Origin: CAWINY01 sp963837635
GTDB lineage: Bacteria > Acidobacteriota > Terriglobia > Terriglobales > Acidobacteriaceae
DNA length: 64,000 bases
Assembly: GCA_963837635.1 (NCBI GenBank)
Contig: CAWINY010000006.1
Span: forward strand, 744,001 to 808,000
Direction: 5' to 3'
Positions 33,832 to 42,584 of the stretch are shown piece by piece (position 1 is the stretch's first letter; each line of letters opens with the position of its first letter). The position numbers were made by a program, and so were the translations under genes. The notes below the pieces were generated by a model. It was not told where the DNA came from. It worked only from the letters and a program-made list of their open reading frames with translations, and ran no database searches.

Positions 33832-34104
33832 ATGAAAAAGCGGCGAAACCCTGAAAAGATCGATAAGGAGAACCCGGAATGGACGGGTGCTGATTTCGAA
33901 CGTGCGGTTTCGCTCTCCGCGCTACCAAAGGGGATACAAAAGGCCATTTCCACTAGGAAGCGCGGGCCACAGAAGACGCCGACGAAGCAGTTTGTGTCAC
34001 TCCGCCTTTCGCGCGAGGTGTTAGCTCACGTCAAAGCTAAAGGTGCGGGCTGGCAGACGCGAATTGACGAGACTTTGAAATCGGCGATTCGTAAGGTCGG
34101 ATGA
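33832..34104 (+). CDS. brnA: BrnA-type antitoxin, orphan
   Basis: A 90-residue protein with FVSLRLSREVLAHVKAKGAG and WQTRIDETLKSAIRK, the ribbon-helix-helix end of BrnA antitoxins. It is preceded by PEWTGADFERAVSLSALP, the usual toxin-binding start. BrnA normally neutralises the RelE-fold RNase BrnT, whose gene lies just upstream. Here the 154 bp upstream holds repeats and no brnT. The ATG has an agaggtgaagaggt ribosome-binding region. It may be a leftover or act as a free DNA-binding protein. Confidence 0.7.
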   Translation: MKKRRNPEKIDKENPEWTGADFERAVSLSALPKGIQKAISTRKRGPQKTPTKQFVSLRLSREVLAHVKAKGAGWQTRIDETLKSAIRKVG

Positions 34105-34109
34105 ACAAA

Positions 34110-34145
34110 CCCACATCTGCAAACGGCGCGCAGATGTGGGGCACC
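34110..34145 (+). repeat. CCCACATCTGC-type hairpin repeat, copy 2
   Basis: Arms CCCACATCTGC (34110-34120) and GCAGATGTGGG (34130-34140) are followed by GCACC. It lies between brnA and rpiB. Confidence 0.8.
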
Positions 34146-34204
34146 CTCAGGGCCGGCCTTGAAACGTACACGAAGAGAGCCAACGCTCGCGCTACAATCA
34201 GTCC

Positions 34205-34660
34205 ATGAAGATTGCCATCGGTTCCGACCACGCCGGCTATGAACTCAAAGAGAAGATCAAAAGCGAGCTCCACCGCCGGGGTATCCAACTGAGCGATGCG
34301 GGGACGAACTCGACCGACTCGGTGGACTATCCCGACTTCGCCCATGCCGTGGCCGAGTCGGTTGCCAGCGGCCAGGCGGAGCGTGGCATCCTGGTGTGCG
34401 GCAGCGGAATCGGCATGTCGATCGCGGCCAACAAGGTGCCGGGCGTGCGCGCGGCAAACGTCAGCACGGAGTACGAGGCGCAGATGAGCCGCGAGCACAA
34501 CGACGCCAACGTGCTCGCGCTGGGGGCGCGCATTGTGGACGACGAGTCGGCCTTCAAGATCGTCGAGACTTGGCTGAACAGCGAGTTTTCCGGCGGACGC
34601 CACCAGCGCCGGGTGGACAAGATCGCGCAGATCGAACGTACGAATGGGGCAGGGAAGTGA
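34205..34660 (+). CDS. rpiB: Ribose-5-phosphate isomerase B
   Basis: A 151-residue isomerase of the RpiB/LacAB fold, interconverting ribose 5-phosphate and ribulose 5-phosphate. Marks are MKIAIGSDHAGYELKEKIK, the catalytic cysteine in GILVCGSGIGMSIAANKVPG, RAANVSTEYEAQMSREHNDANVLALGAR and the C-terminal FSGGRHQRRVDKI. It is normal in length. The next plus-strand gene is glyA, a common rpiB-glyA arrangement, although 264 bp of repeats separate them here. Confidence 0.96.
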   Translation: MKIAIGSDHAGYELKEKIKSELHRRGIQLSDAGTNSTDSVDYPDFAHAVAESVASGQAERGILVCGSGIGMSIAANKVPGVRAANVSTEYEAQMSREHNDANVLALGARIVDDESAFKIVETWLNSEFSGGRHQRRVDKIAQIERTNGAGK

Positions 34661-34924
34661 ATTTTTTTGCCGAAGAATTGTCATCCTGATCGAAGTCGAG
34701 GCGATTGGCGGGCGTCTGAGCCCGCCGCCGAGATCCTGAGCGAAGCGAAGGACCTGCTTCCTTCGAAATGATTTCAACAGCGGTTCCTTCACTGCGCTCA
34801 GGATGACAATTCGCACAACTTCCGCACCCATAAGCATTTCCGTGCACCCCGCCGGAGCGGTAGAATTCACTTTCATCCAAAATCAGATTCGGGCTCGCCG
34901 CGGCCCTCAAGAGGTGATTTCATT
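34661..34924. other. Intergenic region with cctgag-type inverted repeats
   Basis: Between rpiB and glyA there are words ttgtcatcctgatcgaagtc, gatcctgagcgaagcgaagg and ctgcgctcaggatgacaatt. They form a loose inverted repeat related to that at 30261-30353. No gene is present. Confidence 0.5.
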
Positions 34925-36238
34925 ATGAACAAGCTTATGTCGCGCTCGCTGTGGGAAGTAGATCCGGAGATCGCCCAGGCCATCGCCAATGAAGAACGCC
35001 GCCAGCATGAAGGCCTGGAACTGATTGCGTCGGAGAACTTTGTCAGCGAAGCGGTGCTGCAGGCGATGGGGTCGGTGTTCACCAATAAGTATGCTGAAGG
35101 CTATCCCGGCAAACGCTATTACGGCGGCTGCGAGTTCACCGACGTCGTCGAGAGCCTGGCCCGCGAGCGCGCCAAGCAGTTATTTGGCGCCGAGCACGCC
35201 AACGTGCAGCCCCACTCCGGCACCTCGGCCAACATGGAAGCCTACGCGGCAGTGCTGCATCCCGGTGACACGATCCTGGGGCTGAACCTGGCGCATGGCG
35301 GGCACCTCTCGCACGGCCACCCGCTGAATTTTTCCGGCAAGACCTATCGCATCGTTCCCTATGGCGTGACGAAGGAAACGGAAACTCTCGATTATGACGA
35401 GATCGAGCGCCTGGCCGAGCAGGAACGGCCCAAGCTGATCATCGGCGGCGGCAGCGCCTATCCCCGGATCATCGATTTCGAACGCATGCGCAAGGTCGCG
35501 GATAAGGTCGGAGCGCTGTTCATGGTGGACATGGCGCACTTTGCCGGCCTGGTCGCCGGCGGCGTGCACCCCTCGCCGGTGCCGCACGCGCAGATCGTCA
35601 CCACCACCACCCACAAGACCCTGCGCGGCCCACGGGCCGGCATGATCCTGTGCCAGAAATCGATCCAGCTTGGGGATCAGCAAATCGAGTTGGCCGCCGC
35701 GATCGACAAGAGCGTCTTCCCGGGCGATCAGGGCGGACCGCTGGTGCACATGGTCGCCGCCAAAGCCGTGTGCTTCCAGGAGGCGATGCAGCCGGAATTC
35801 CGGGACTACGCCCGGCAGATCGTTGCCAATGCCAAAGCGCTCGCCGCGCAGCTTGCCGGCGACGGCTGGCGCATCATCAGCGGCGGTACCGACACTCACC
35901 TGATGCTGGTGGACGTATTTTCCCAGGGCATGCTGGGCAGCGAAGCCGAGAAGGCCCTGGGCGAAGCCGGGATCACGGTCAATAAGAACGCCATTCCGTT
36001 CGACACCAACCCGCCGCTGCGGCCTAGCGGTATCCGCCTCGGAACCCCGGCCGTAACCACCCGAGGCATGAAGGAAGCCGAGATGCGGCAGATCGGCGCC
36101 TGGATTACTGAGGCGCTGCGGCATCGCGCCGAGCCCGACCGCCTGACGAAGATCCGCCGCCAGGTGCTCGAAATGGCCGAGATTTATCCGCTCTATCCGG
36201 AGCGTCGCGCCCGGGCCGCGCAGTTGGCCCCAGCATAG
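34925..36238 (+). CDS. glyA: Serine hydroxymethyltransferase
   Basis: A 437-residue PLP enzyme that converts serine and tetrahydrofolate to glycine and methylene-tetrahydrofolate. Marks are LELIASENFVSEAVLQAMGS, NKYAEGYPGKRYYGGCEF, NVQPHSGTSANMEAYAAVLH, and the PLP lysine in VTTTTHKTLRGPRAGMILC. Full length; ATG 34925 is preceded by aagaggtgattt. It supplies one-carbon units; folK elsewhere in the window serves the same cofactor. Confidence 0.98.
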   Translation: MNKLMSRSLWEVDPEIAQAIANEERRQHEGLELIASENFVSEAVLQAMGSVFTNKYAEGYPGKRYYGGCEFTDVVESLARERAKQLFGAEHANVQPHSGTSANMEAYAAVLHPGDTILGLNLAHGGHLSHGHPLNFSGKTYRIVPYGVTKETETLDYDEIERLAEQERPKLIIGGGSAYPRIIDFERMRKVADKVGALFMVDMAHFAGLVAGGVHPSPVPHAQIVTTTTHKTLRGPRAGMILCQKSIQLGDQQIELAAAIDKSVFPGDQGGPLVHMVAAKAVCFQEAMQPEFRDYARQIVANAKALAAQLAGDGWRIISGGTDTHLMLVDVFSQGMLGSEAEKALGEAGITVNKNAIPFDTNPPLRPSGIRLGTPAVTTRGMKEAEMRQIGAWITEALRHRAEPDRLTKIRRQVLEMAEIYPLYPERRARAAQLAPA

Positions 36239-36243
36239 CGCTT

Positions 36244-36326
36244 AGGTAACAGGTACCAGGTAGCAGGTCTCAAGCACTCGTATATGATCTGGCGCCTGAT
36301 ACCTGATACCTGATACCTGATACCCG
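36244..36326. repeat. Simple-sequence repeat (ggtaccaggtagc / cctgatacctgatac)
   Basis: The forward words aggtaacaggtaccaggtag are followed by four tandem copies of cctgata on the right. It is the same family as at 22158-22232. Confidence 0.7.
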
Positions 36327-36410
36327 TCACACCTAGAAATTCAACCTGCCTGCAAGCGTCCCAAGCGCTCTCGGCTGCATCTCCCAATATGGGGAGATTC
36401 GGAGTCCGCA

Positions 36411-37259
36411 ATGGCACTCAACCAAATACTGGAAGAACAGGAACTCCCGCCCGAGCTGAAGGCGATCTATGCCGACGTGCGCGCGAGCTTCGATCTGCCG
36501 TTCGTACCCAATGTCTTCAAGCTCGCCGCCGGCAGTCCGGAATACCTGAAGATCATGTGGTCCGATCTTGGGCCGGTGGTCCGCTCCAAGGAGTTCCATA
36601 GCGCGTCGAAAGCGATGGAAGAGTTCGTGCGCTCGCTGGTGATCGCCGGCGGCTGGCGTTTCTCCGATCAGGAAAAAGTCCTGGCAGCGCAGAAGTTCTC
36701 AACCAACGACATTGAGCAACTCGGGGCGATCGTGGCTACCTTTGCCCGTGCCGCCGCCCGTATGACGCTGTTTACCCGCCTGTTGCAGCGCGGCTACTCC
36801 GGCGGCCAGCCCGGACGGGTCAGCAACGGGCATCACGCCTCGGCTCTGTCCCGAATGATCACCCTCCACGTACCTTCCGAAAGCGAGGCCAGCATGCGGG
36901 TCTGGCTGCTCTACAACGACATCAAGCGGACCCTCCACGCCAAGCACGTGATGAGCGTCTTCCGCGTCATCTCGCCGTTTCCCACTTATCTTGCTTCGGT
37001 GTGGATGGACTCGAAAAAGATCATGGCCGACCCCGGGTTTCTCCGCGCCAAGGAAGAGGTTTCCAAGCGCACCCTCGGCCTGATCACCGGGTTGCCGGTC
37101 AAGGACCACCACAGCCTCGCCAAGCAGATTCCGGCGCAGGAGTGGCGCGAGATCGAAGAGATGGTGGACTCGTACGCTCGGCAGCTGCCCCAGTTCGCGC
37201 TGGTCAGCGTCGTCTGGCAGCGCTCGTTTCCCTACATAGGGCAGATCATCGCGGCCTGA
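36411..37259 (+). CDS. DehI-like halocarboxylic acid dehydrogenase family protein
   Basis: A 282-residue all-helical protein. Two related halves can be seen: YADVRASFDLPFVPNVFKLAAGSPEYLKIMW near the start and YNDIKRTLHAKHVMSVFRVI, SPFPTYLASVWMDSKKIM after residue 165. This pseudo-repeat and the length match group I 2-haloacid dehalogenases (DehI). Members hydrolyse C-halogen bonds of 2-haloacids via an activated water, but many DehI-like proteins are uncharacterised. The assignment is from remembered sequence pattern only, and the substrate is unknown. Confidence 0.65.
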   Translation: MALNQILEEQELPPELKAIYADVRASFDLPFVPNVFKLAAGSPEYLKIMWSDLGPVVRSKEFHSASKAMEEFVRSLVIAGGWRFSDQEKVLAAQKFSTNDIEQLGAIVATFARAAARMTLFTRLLQRGYSGGQPGRVSNGHHASALSRMITLHVPSESEASMRVWLLYNDIKRTLHAKHVMSVFRVISPFPTYLASVWMDSKKIMADPGFLRAKEEVSKRTLGLITGLPVKDHHSLAKQIPAQEWREIEEMVDSYARQLPQFALVSVVWQRSFPYIGQIIAA

Positions 37260-37287
37260 TAAGCAGCGTTTCGGCGACCGGGTACCG

Positions 37288-38094
37288 TCAGTCTGCTTCC
37301 ACCGTCCAACAGTTTTGTACTTCTTCTTCTGTCCAGGTGTTGAACATCCGACCAAATAGTTCCAAGTAGCACGTCAGGAATCTTGCCGCATGCCGGAAAA
37401 CATTGCCGACATCGCCTTCTTCCGCTCGTTGCGACCACACCGGTCCATCGGGACGATGCTGGAGAAAGCGATCTGCCAGGTGCACGTCACCGTGAGCGAA
37501 CGACGAAAGTTCAGAGTAGAAGATGTCATATGCCTCGGCGTGATCAACCTCAGCAGCCATCTGGCAAATCTGCTTTCCCGACCAGCTACGCCAAACCTCC
37601 GTGCTTCCATCTCTTTTCTTGCGCGTAAATTGAGGTGCAACCGAATCGTATTTCTTCTCGATGTCAGATTGTCGGGGCTCCCAGTAGTTGCGCCAAAGGA
37701 GGTCCATGCCTTCACGCCAATCTGAATGTTTGCTATTCCTATGCTTATTGCACGCTTGCATCTCCCGTCTTGTTAGAACCTTACCGAAGTCGATGTATTG
37801 TCGGGCGCGGTCCGCAGGGCTTTGGGAGATATAGTGGGCGGTTACATCTGTCTCAAACATCGTTCGCGCAATGGCATAGCCAACGGTCACGGGGAACCAT
37901 CCAATGCCGAACGAGTCGCCAATTCGAACAAGAGTCTCTGTAGCCGAAAGGTTGTGCAAGAAGAGACTCATCATCACCGAGGTATATGCCAACCCGGCGG
38001 GGTGAGACGGGATTCCGTCTTCGGCATGACCCCTTCCGAAACCTAACAAACGTCGCACGACCTCTTGGTGTTGCTCAGATGTGAGAAACAACAC
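37288..38094 (-). CDS. DUF5677-like hypothetical protein
   Basis: A 268-residue soluble protein, mostly helical, starting MLFLTSEQHQEVVRRLLGFG. Characteristic parts are ATETLVRIGDSFGIGWFPVT, GYAIARTMFETDVTAHYISQ, RARQYIDFGKVLTRREMQAC and YDIFYSELSSFAHGDVHLAD. This resembles DUF5677 proteins, whose conserved Y-x-x-Y-x-x-x-S-x-x-x-H motif is present. The role is unknown. It is convergent with the DehI-like gene, with 28 bp between. Confidence 0.65.
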   Translation of the reverse strand: MLFLTSEQHQEVVRRLLGFGRGHAEDGIPSHPAGLAYTSVMMSLFLHNLSATETLVRIGDSFGIGWFPVTVGYAIARTMFETDVTAHYISQSPADRARQYIDFGKVLTRREMQACNKHRNSKHSDWREGMDLLWRNYWEPRQSDIEKKYDSVAPQFTRKKRDGSTEVWRSWSGKQICQMAAEVDHAEAYDIFYSELSSFAHGDVHLADRFLQHRPDGPVWSQRAEEGDVGNVFRHAARFLTCYLELFGRMFNTWTEEEVQNCWTVEAD

Positions 38095-38176
38095 AGGTCA
38101 TCTCCTTTGCATTTCCCGCTCTCCCTCTGCGACCGCGCCTCATGTTCCCGGTACCTGATACCTGGTACCTGAAAAC

Positions 38177-39727
38177 CTACTTGTCCTCCACCACCGCCTC
38201 CACAATGTGGTCGATGGTGTCCAGCGCGCGTTTGCTGGGCAGGTTGTGGTTGTTGGCCAGAATCGAGAAGGCGACCCGCTCGCCTTTGAGCGTGGTGGCG
38301 TAGCCGCTGAGCGCGTTGACGTGGCCCAGCGATCCCGTCTTGGCCTTCACCCGGCCCTCGGCGGGGCTGCCCTTGAAGCGATCCGAGAGCGAGCCATCCA
38401 CGCCGGCAACGGGTAGCGTGCTTTGGAACATCGGGCCCCAGGACTGCCGGCTGTCGTAGATGAGCAGCTTGACCACCGCCTCGGGGGTGACCAGGTTTTG
38501 GCGGGACAGGCCGGAACCGTCGAAGAAGACGTATTCGTCGCTGCCAATGCCCGCTTTAGTCAGGAATCCGCGGACGACCTCCAGCCCACCCTCGATCGTG
38601 CCCGAACTCCCTTTCTCGTGGCCGAGCAGGCGTAGCATCAGTTCGGCATGCAGGTTCTGGCTGACCTTGTTGGTGACGCGCAAGTCCTGCGCAATCGGTT
38701 GCGATTCGTAGGTGGCCAGTTGCAGCGGCGGAGCGACCTTCGGCTGTGGACCGCTATCGCCGCCACCAGCGGGAGCGGTGGTGGTCACGCGGAGGGTTGA
38801 AAGCTTCGACAGTTCGCTGTGCCGGGTGCGCGCGCTGCCGTAAACCGCCACGCCCTGGCGCTCCAGCAGTTCGCGGAACACCCGCGCGGCGAAGTCGGCG
38901 GGGTCTTCAATGGCTAGTGCTTCGTTGGCGCCGGAGTCGTCGAGCGGCATGTTGCCCCACAGCGTCAACTGGTTCGAGCCTGGCTCGCGGTTGATATAGA
39001 TCCGGCGCGGTCCGGTTCCCGGTGGCGTAGTCAGAATGCGGTTATCGACGTGGTAATAATCGCTGGAGGGATTCAGCGTGAGGAACGCTTTTTCCCCGGC
39101 GCGGTCCGCCGGCATGATGCTGAGGAACACCACATTGTCGTTGATGCTCAGCGCGGATACCGGCGCGCCCCATTCCCAGACAAGATCGTCCTGAGTCCAT
39201 CCCTCGCCGTAGGGCTCGAAGGGGTAGTAGGAGTCATCCGCCACCACATCGCCGTCGATATAACGGACACCCTTCTGCACCACCTGCTCGGCCAGTTCCT
39301 CCAGCACGTGGATCGGCGGCAACTTGCGCTCGGTTCGCAGGTTGTACGGCAGCGTGCGGCCGGAAAGGTTGGGGTCGCCGCGGCCGATCAACACCAGATT
39401 CCCGTTGAGCCGGCCATATTTGTCCACCATGCCGTCAGCCTCGACCGTGGTATGGAAGCGGTAGTCGGGGCCGATCAAGGCAAGCACCGCCGAGGTCGTG
39501 AACAACTTGGTATTGGAGGCCGGCGTGAAGTATTTATCGGCGTTGTTCGCGTACAGGACTTTGCCCGAATCGAGCGACTGCACCTGGATCCCCCACAGGC
39601 CGCGGGAAATTTCCGGCTGGTCGAGGATGTTGTCGATGCGCGAGGCAAGCCTGTCCTTGGCCAAGGCGAGCGTCTGAACCGCCATCAGCAAGGCTAGCAA
39701 GGACACGGCAGCGCGCGACCGATGCAT
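38177..39727 (-). CDS. dacB: D-alanyl-D-alanine carboxypeptidase/endopeptidase (PBP4, S13)
   Basis: A 516-residue secreted or periplasmic penicillin-binding protein. It has a signal peptide (VSLLALLMAVQTLALA), the SxxK active site in FTPASNTKLFTTSAVLALIG, the second motif region FDGSGLSRQNLVTPEAVV and the KTG box in VKAKTGSLGHVNALSGYATT. The intervening domain II/III region matches S13 family length. It cleaves terminal D-Ala and cross-links of peptidoglycan. Single gene with a repeat block downstream. Confidence 0.95.
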   Translation of the reverse strand: MHRSRAAVSLLALLMAVQTLALAKDRLASRIDNILDQPEISRGLWGIQVQSLDSGKVLYANNADKYFTPASNTKLFTTSAVLALIGPDYRFHTTVEADGMVDKYGRLNGNLVLIGRGDPNLSGRTLPYNLRTERKLPPIHVLEELAEQVVQKGVRYIDGDVVADDSYYPFEPYGEGWTQDDLVWEWGAPVSALSINDNVVFLSIMPADRAGEKAFLTLNPSSDYYHVDNRILTTPPGTGPRRIYINREPGSNQLTLWGNMPLDDSGANEALAIEDPADFAARVFRELLERQGVAVYGSARTRHSELSKLSTLRVTTTAPAGGGDSGPQPKVAPPLQLATYESQPIAQDLRVTNKVSQNLHAELMLRLLGHEKGSSGTIEGGLEVVRGFLTKAGIGSDEYVFFDGSGLSRQNLVTPEAVVKLLIYDSRQSWGPMFQSTLPVAGVDGSLSDRFKGSPAEGRVKAKTGSLGHVNALSGYATTLKGERVAFSILANNHNLPSKRALDTIDHIVEAVVEDK

Positions 39728-40054
39728 GGGAAACCCCGGCCAAAATTCTACAACGATTTTCGAGCAGGAGTGCGGACTGTTATGCCCTTGTCGCAGGATT
39801 TGTGGTGTTGGGGCATCGGTTACTCAATTTCTGATCTATTTCCGATTTCTGATTGCAACTTCGCGCGCTTGGTGGCTTGGGCTCAGCGCCTGCCTGGAAC
39901 GGCGCCTCGACGTAGGATTTCCTCCCCGTACTCGGCGTCCTCTGGCAAGATCCTTCACTTCCTCCGCCCAAAACCAGGGCTCCGGTCGTTCAGGATGACG
40001 CCATCCATTTTTCATGTTTTCTGGGTGGGATGTCTCATCCCATGTGCGACTGCG
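39728..40054. other. Gap upstream of the small 40055-40210 gene
   Basis: No recognised gene. It carries fragments of intergenic repeats (ctcggcgtcctctggcaagatc) and probably the dacB promoter on its left. The open frame running through it into the small gene lacks protein-like composition before about 40040. Confidence 0.5.
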
Positions 40055-40210
40055 GTGAAGAGGTTCACGATTCAACGAATCATCTGCCAGCATGCGCACC
40101 CACAGCATGAGGATGCAAACTCGGGGGTCGAGCAGGCGCTCGGCATCGCCAACACCGGCTACATTGGCTTGGCAGCCAAGACCGTCAACATGTCGGAATT
40201 CTTCAAATAG
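40055..40210 (+). CDS. Small hypothetical protein with its own terminator
   Basis: A 51-residue frame from GTG 40055. The second half, HEDANSGVEQALGIANTGYI then GLAAKTVNMSEFFK, looks like genuine protein sequence, and the stop is followed after 31 bp by a very strong terminator. The start is uncertain; a longer in-frame version exists. I do not recognise the family. It could instead be the 3' remnant of a larger gene. Confidence 0.4.
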   Translation: MKRFTIQRIICQHAHPQHEDANSGVEQALGIANTGYIGLAAKTVNMSEFFK

Positions 40211-40241
40211 CGCAGCCGCAAGCTCCCGACGGCAAGGCGAT

Positions 40242-40278
40242 CGAGCCAACGGTGATCATGACCGTTGGCTCGTTTTTT
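40242..40278 (+). terminator. Strong rho-independent terminator
   Basis: The perfect 12-bp stem CGAGCCAACGGT / ACCGTTGGCTCG (40242-40253 / 40261-40272) is followed by TTTTTT (40273-40278). It is the strongest terminator in the window and serves the small plus-strand gene before it. Confidence 0.9.
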
Positions 40279-40297
40279 CCGTTCTCATCCCCCGTTA

Positions 40298-40879
40298 TCA
40301 AGCAAACAGCAGATCGGCGCCGTAGATGAGGCCGTCTCCCTCGAGCCGGGCTCCAGCCGTCATACGATGCGGTCGGGCGGGCGCGGCGCTCTCGATGTGC
40401 AACACGGTGTGGCCGTGCGCCGCAAGATAATCGGCGACCAGCATGCGGTGGCAATGGAAGTAGACCTGCCTCTCCGCGCACATGATCGCGGTCCGTTCCT
40501 GTGTAGCCAGTGTGACCAGTTCGCCGATGGCCAGGCGGAACTCGGGAGTCAGCATGTAATCGGCGTAGTTGCGGAACGAGGCGCAGGTGAGCCCGAGATT
40601 GGGCGAGTCGTCGCGTATCTTCTTGCGGCGGCCTCCTAGGGAAGGCATCCAGAGATAGGCGATGCCGGCGTGTGGCAGCGTGGCCTCCAGCGCTTCGTGC
40701 TGAAGCGCCTCAGCCTCGGTCATAAATGGCGGACGCTGCGGGCCTTGAAACCACGGCATGCGCCGCGAAGCGGGATAGGACCGAATGTCCACCACCCGGT
40801 GAATCCCGTGCGCCTGCAGCACGGAAATGAACTCCTCCAGCGTGCGGGTGGAGTGGCCGATGGTGTAGAGGGTCGCCAT
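40298..40879 (-). CDS. DUF488 domain-containing protein
   Basis: A 193-residue protein starting MATLYTIGHSTRTLEEFISV. It shows the family pattern VVDIRSYPASRRMPWF, YLWMPSLGGRRK, FRNYADYMLTPEFRLAI and the two-cysteine motif IMCAERQVYFHCHRMLVADY. DUF488 proteins are small soluble proteins of unknown function, sometimes next to DNA-repair genes. Full length. It is convergent with the small gene ending at 40210. Confidence 0.9.
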   Translation of the reverse strand: MATLYTIGHSTRTLEEFISVLQAHGIHRVVDIRSYPASRRMPWFQGPQRPPFMTEAEALQHEALEATLPHAGIAYLWMPSLGGRRKKIRDDSPNLGLTCASFRNYADYMLTPEFRLAIGELVTLATQERTAIMCAERQVYFHCHRMLVADYLAAHGHTVLHIESAAPARPHRMTAGARLEGDGLIYGADLLFA

Positions 40880-41015
40880 TTTGGGGTTGAAACCTTTTCA
40901 CCGCTGAGGACGTAGAGTACGCAGAGGAAGAGCGCAGAGGAGTAAAAAATGACCATCTTTAGAGTGCGCTATTCCTGCGCCCTCGGCGTCCTCAGTGGTG
41001 AAGAGGCTCTTATCT

Positions 41016-42494
41016 TCACTCGGCGCAGAAGCGTTCCACCCGACTCAGCGCCTCAACCAGTTCCCCATCCTGCTCAGGAAACACGGTGCGCAGATCGAGG
41101 AGTACGGTATCTCCTTCGACGCGCGCAATGACTGGGGGCACGCCCTCGCGCAGCTCGCGTGCGATCTCGTCGGCGCTCGCGTTTTCCGATTGCACGGCGA
41201 GTACGCGCGTGGGCAGAGTCGCCGATGGGGCAGAGCCGCCGCCCGGCACCGACTCGGATTCGCGCACCTCCACCAGGATGTGCGAGTGTGGAGCGAGCCT
41301 ACGTTGAATCTCCCTGGCGCGGCCCTCGAGTTCAGCGACGCCGGTGCGCATCATGCGCATAGCCGGAATGGCATCCAGGTCCTGACGGATGTAGGCAAGC
41401 AGCGTAGCTTCCAGGGCGGCGTAGGTGAGTTTATCCACGCGCAAGGCGCGGAACAGAGGATTGGAGCGGATGCGCGCCACCAGCTCGCGACGGCCGGTGA
41501 TCAGCCCGGCCTGCGGGCCTCCGAGCATCTTGTCCCCGCTGTAGGTGACCACGTCCGCTGCCGTGGCGAGCGTATCCAGCACGTTCGGTTCGCCGTGAAT
41601 GCCGAGCGTGACGAGGTCGATCAACGCTCCGCTGCCGAGATCATGCATGACCGGGATTTCAAGTCGGCGCCCGAGTTCGACCAGTTCTTCCAGCGCGGGT
41701 TGTTCGGTAAATCCCCGGATCTCGAAATTCGAGCGATGCACGCGCAGCAGCAGGCGCGTGCGCTCGTTGATCGCCTCAGCGTAATCCCGGATGCGGGTGC
41801 GGTTGGTGGTGCCAACCTCGCGCAGGATCGCTCCGGACTTGGCCATCACCTCGGGGATGCGGAACGAGCCGCCAATCTCCACCAGTTCGCCGCGCGAGAC
41901 GATCACCTCGCCGCCTTCCGCCAGCGCATTGAGGCAGAGCAACACGGCGGCGGCATTATTGTTGACCACGATCGTCGCCAGATCATCCCGCGATTCGCCG
42001 CACAGTAGCCGCGCAAAAAGGCGGTTCGCATGAACATCGCGTTTGCCGCGCGCGCCGCTGGCGAGGTCGTATTCGAGGTTGGAATACCCACCAGCAGTCT
42101 CGAGGATATGTTCGAGGGCGGCGCGTCCCAAGGGCGCGCGACCGAGGTTGGTATGCAGCACGACGCCGGTGGCGTTGATTACCGGGCGAAGAGAGTACGA
42201 GAGATCTTCTGCCAAGCGGCGCGCGATGCTGCTATTGACTTCGGCGATGGCCTGGGCCAAGCCCGCTTCATCGAGTTCATCGGCGGCAATGGATTCCCGG
42301 ATCTTTCCCAGCACGCAACGCGCGGCTTCGGCCAAGGCCGCGTGGCCAGCCGCCTGCATAGGCTCGGCAAACGCCGCCGAGCGCAGCAGTTCGTCCACCG
42401 AAGGAAGCTGGCGAAAGAGGTCGGATTTCGAGCTTGGCGCCACGGGGAGAGTGTAACCCACGCGCGAGCGGGACGAGTATTCAATCGTCGCCAT
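41016..42494 (-). CDS. selA: L-seryl-tRNA(Sec) selenium transferase
   Basis: A 492-residue PLP enzyme that converts seryl-tRNA(Sec) to selenocysteyl-tRNA(Sec) with selenophosphate. Marks are LRPVINATGVVLHTNLGRAP, SNLEYDLASGARGKRDVHAN, NNNAAAVLLCLNALAEG, REVGTTNRTRIRDYAEAI and the PLP lysine in TYSGDKMLGGPQAGLITG. Full length. Neither selB, selD nor a tRNA-Sec gene is adjacent. It sits 90 bp from ISAzo13 copy 2, with the Sel1-repeat gene originally its upstream neighbour on the same strand. Confidence 0.96.
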   Translation of the reverse strand: MATIEYSSRSRVGYTLPVAPSSKSDLFRQLPSVDELLRSAAFAEPMQAAGHAALAEAARCVLGKIRESIAADELDEAGLAQAIAEVNSSIARRLAEDLSYSLRPVINATGVVLHTNLGRAPLGRAALEHILETAGGYSNLEYDLASGARGKRDVHANRLFARLLCGESRDDLATIVVNNNAAAVLLCLNALAEGGEVIVSRGELVEIGGSFRIPEVMAKSGAILREVGTTNRTRIRDYAEAINERTRLLLRVHRSNFEIRGFTEQPALEELVELGRRLEIPVMHDLGSGALIDLVTLGIHGEPNVLDTLATAADVVTYSGDKMLGGPQAGLITGRRELVARIRSNPLFRALRVDKLTYAALEATLLAYIRQDLDAIPAMRMMRTGVAELEGRAREIQRRLAPHSHILVEVRESESVPGGGSAPSATLPTRVLAVQSENASADEIARELREGVPPVIARVEGDTVLLDLRTVFPEQDGELVEALSRVERFCAE

Positions 42495-42584
42495 CGGGCG
42501 GCGATTGAGTACTCTGGAAGCGAATCACCGTGAGCTGCCGCCGGTTTATCACGGCTCCATTCGCTTCAGCGCCACGCGAGCTAA

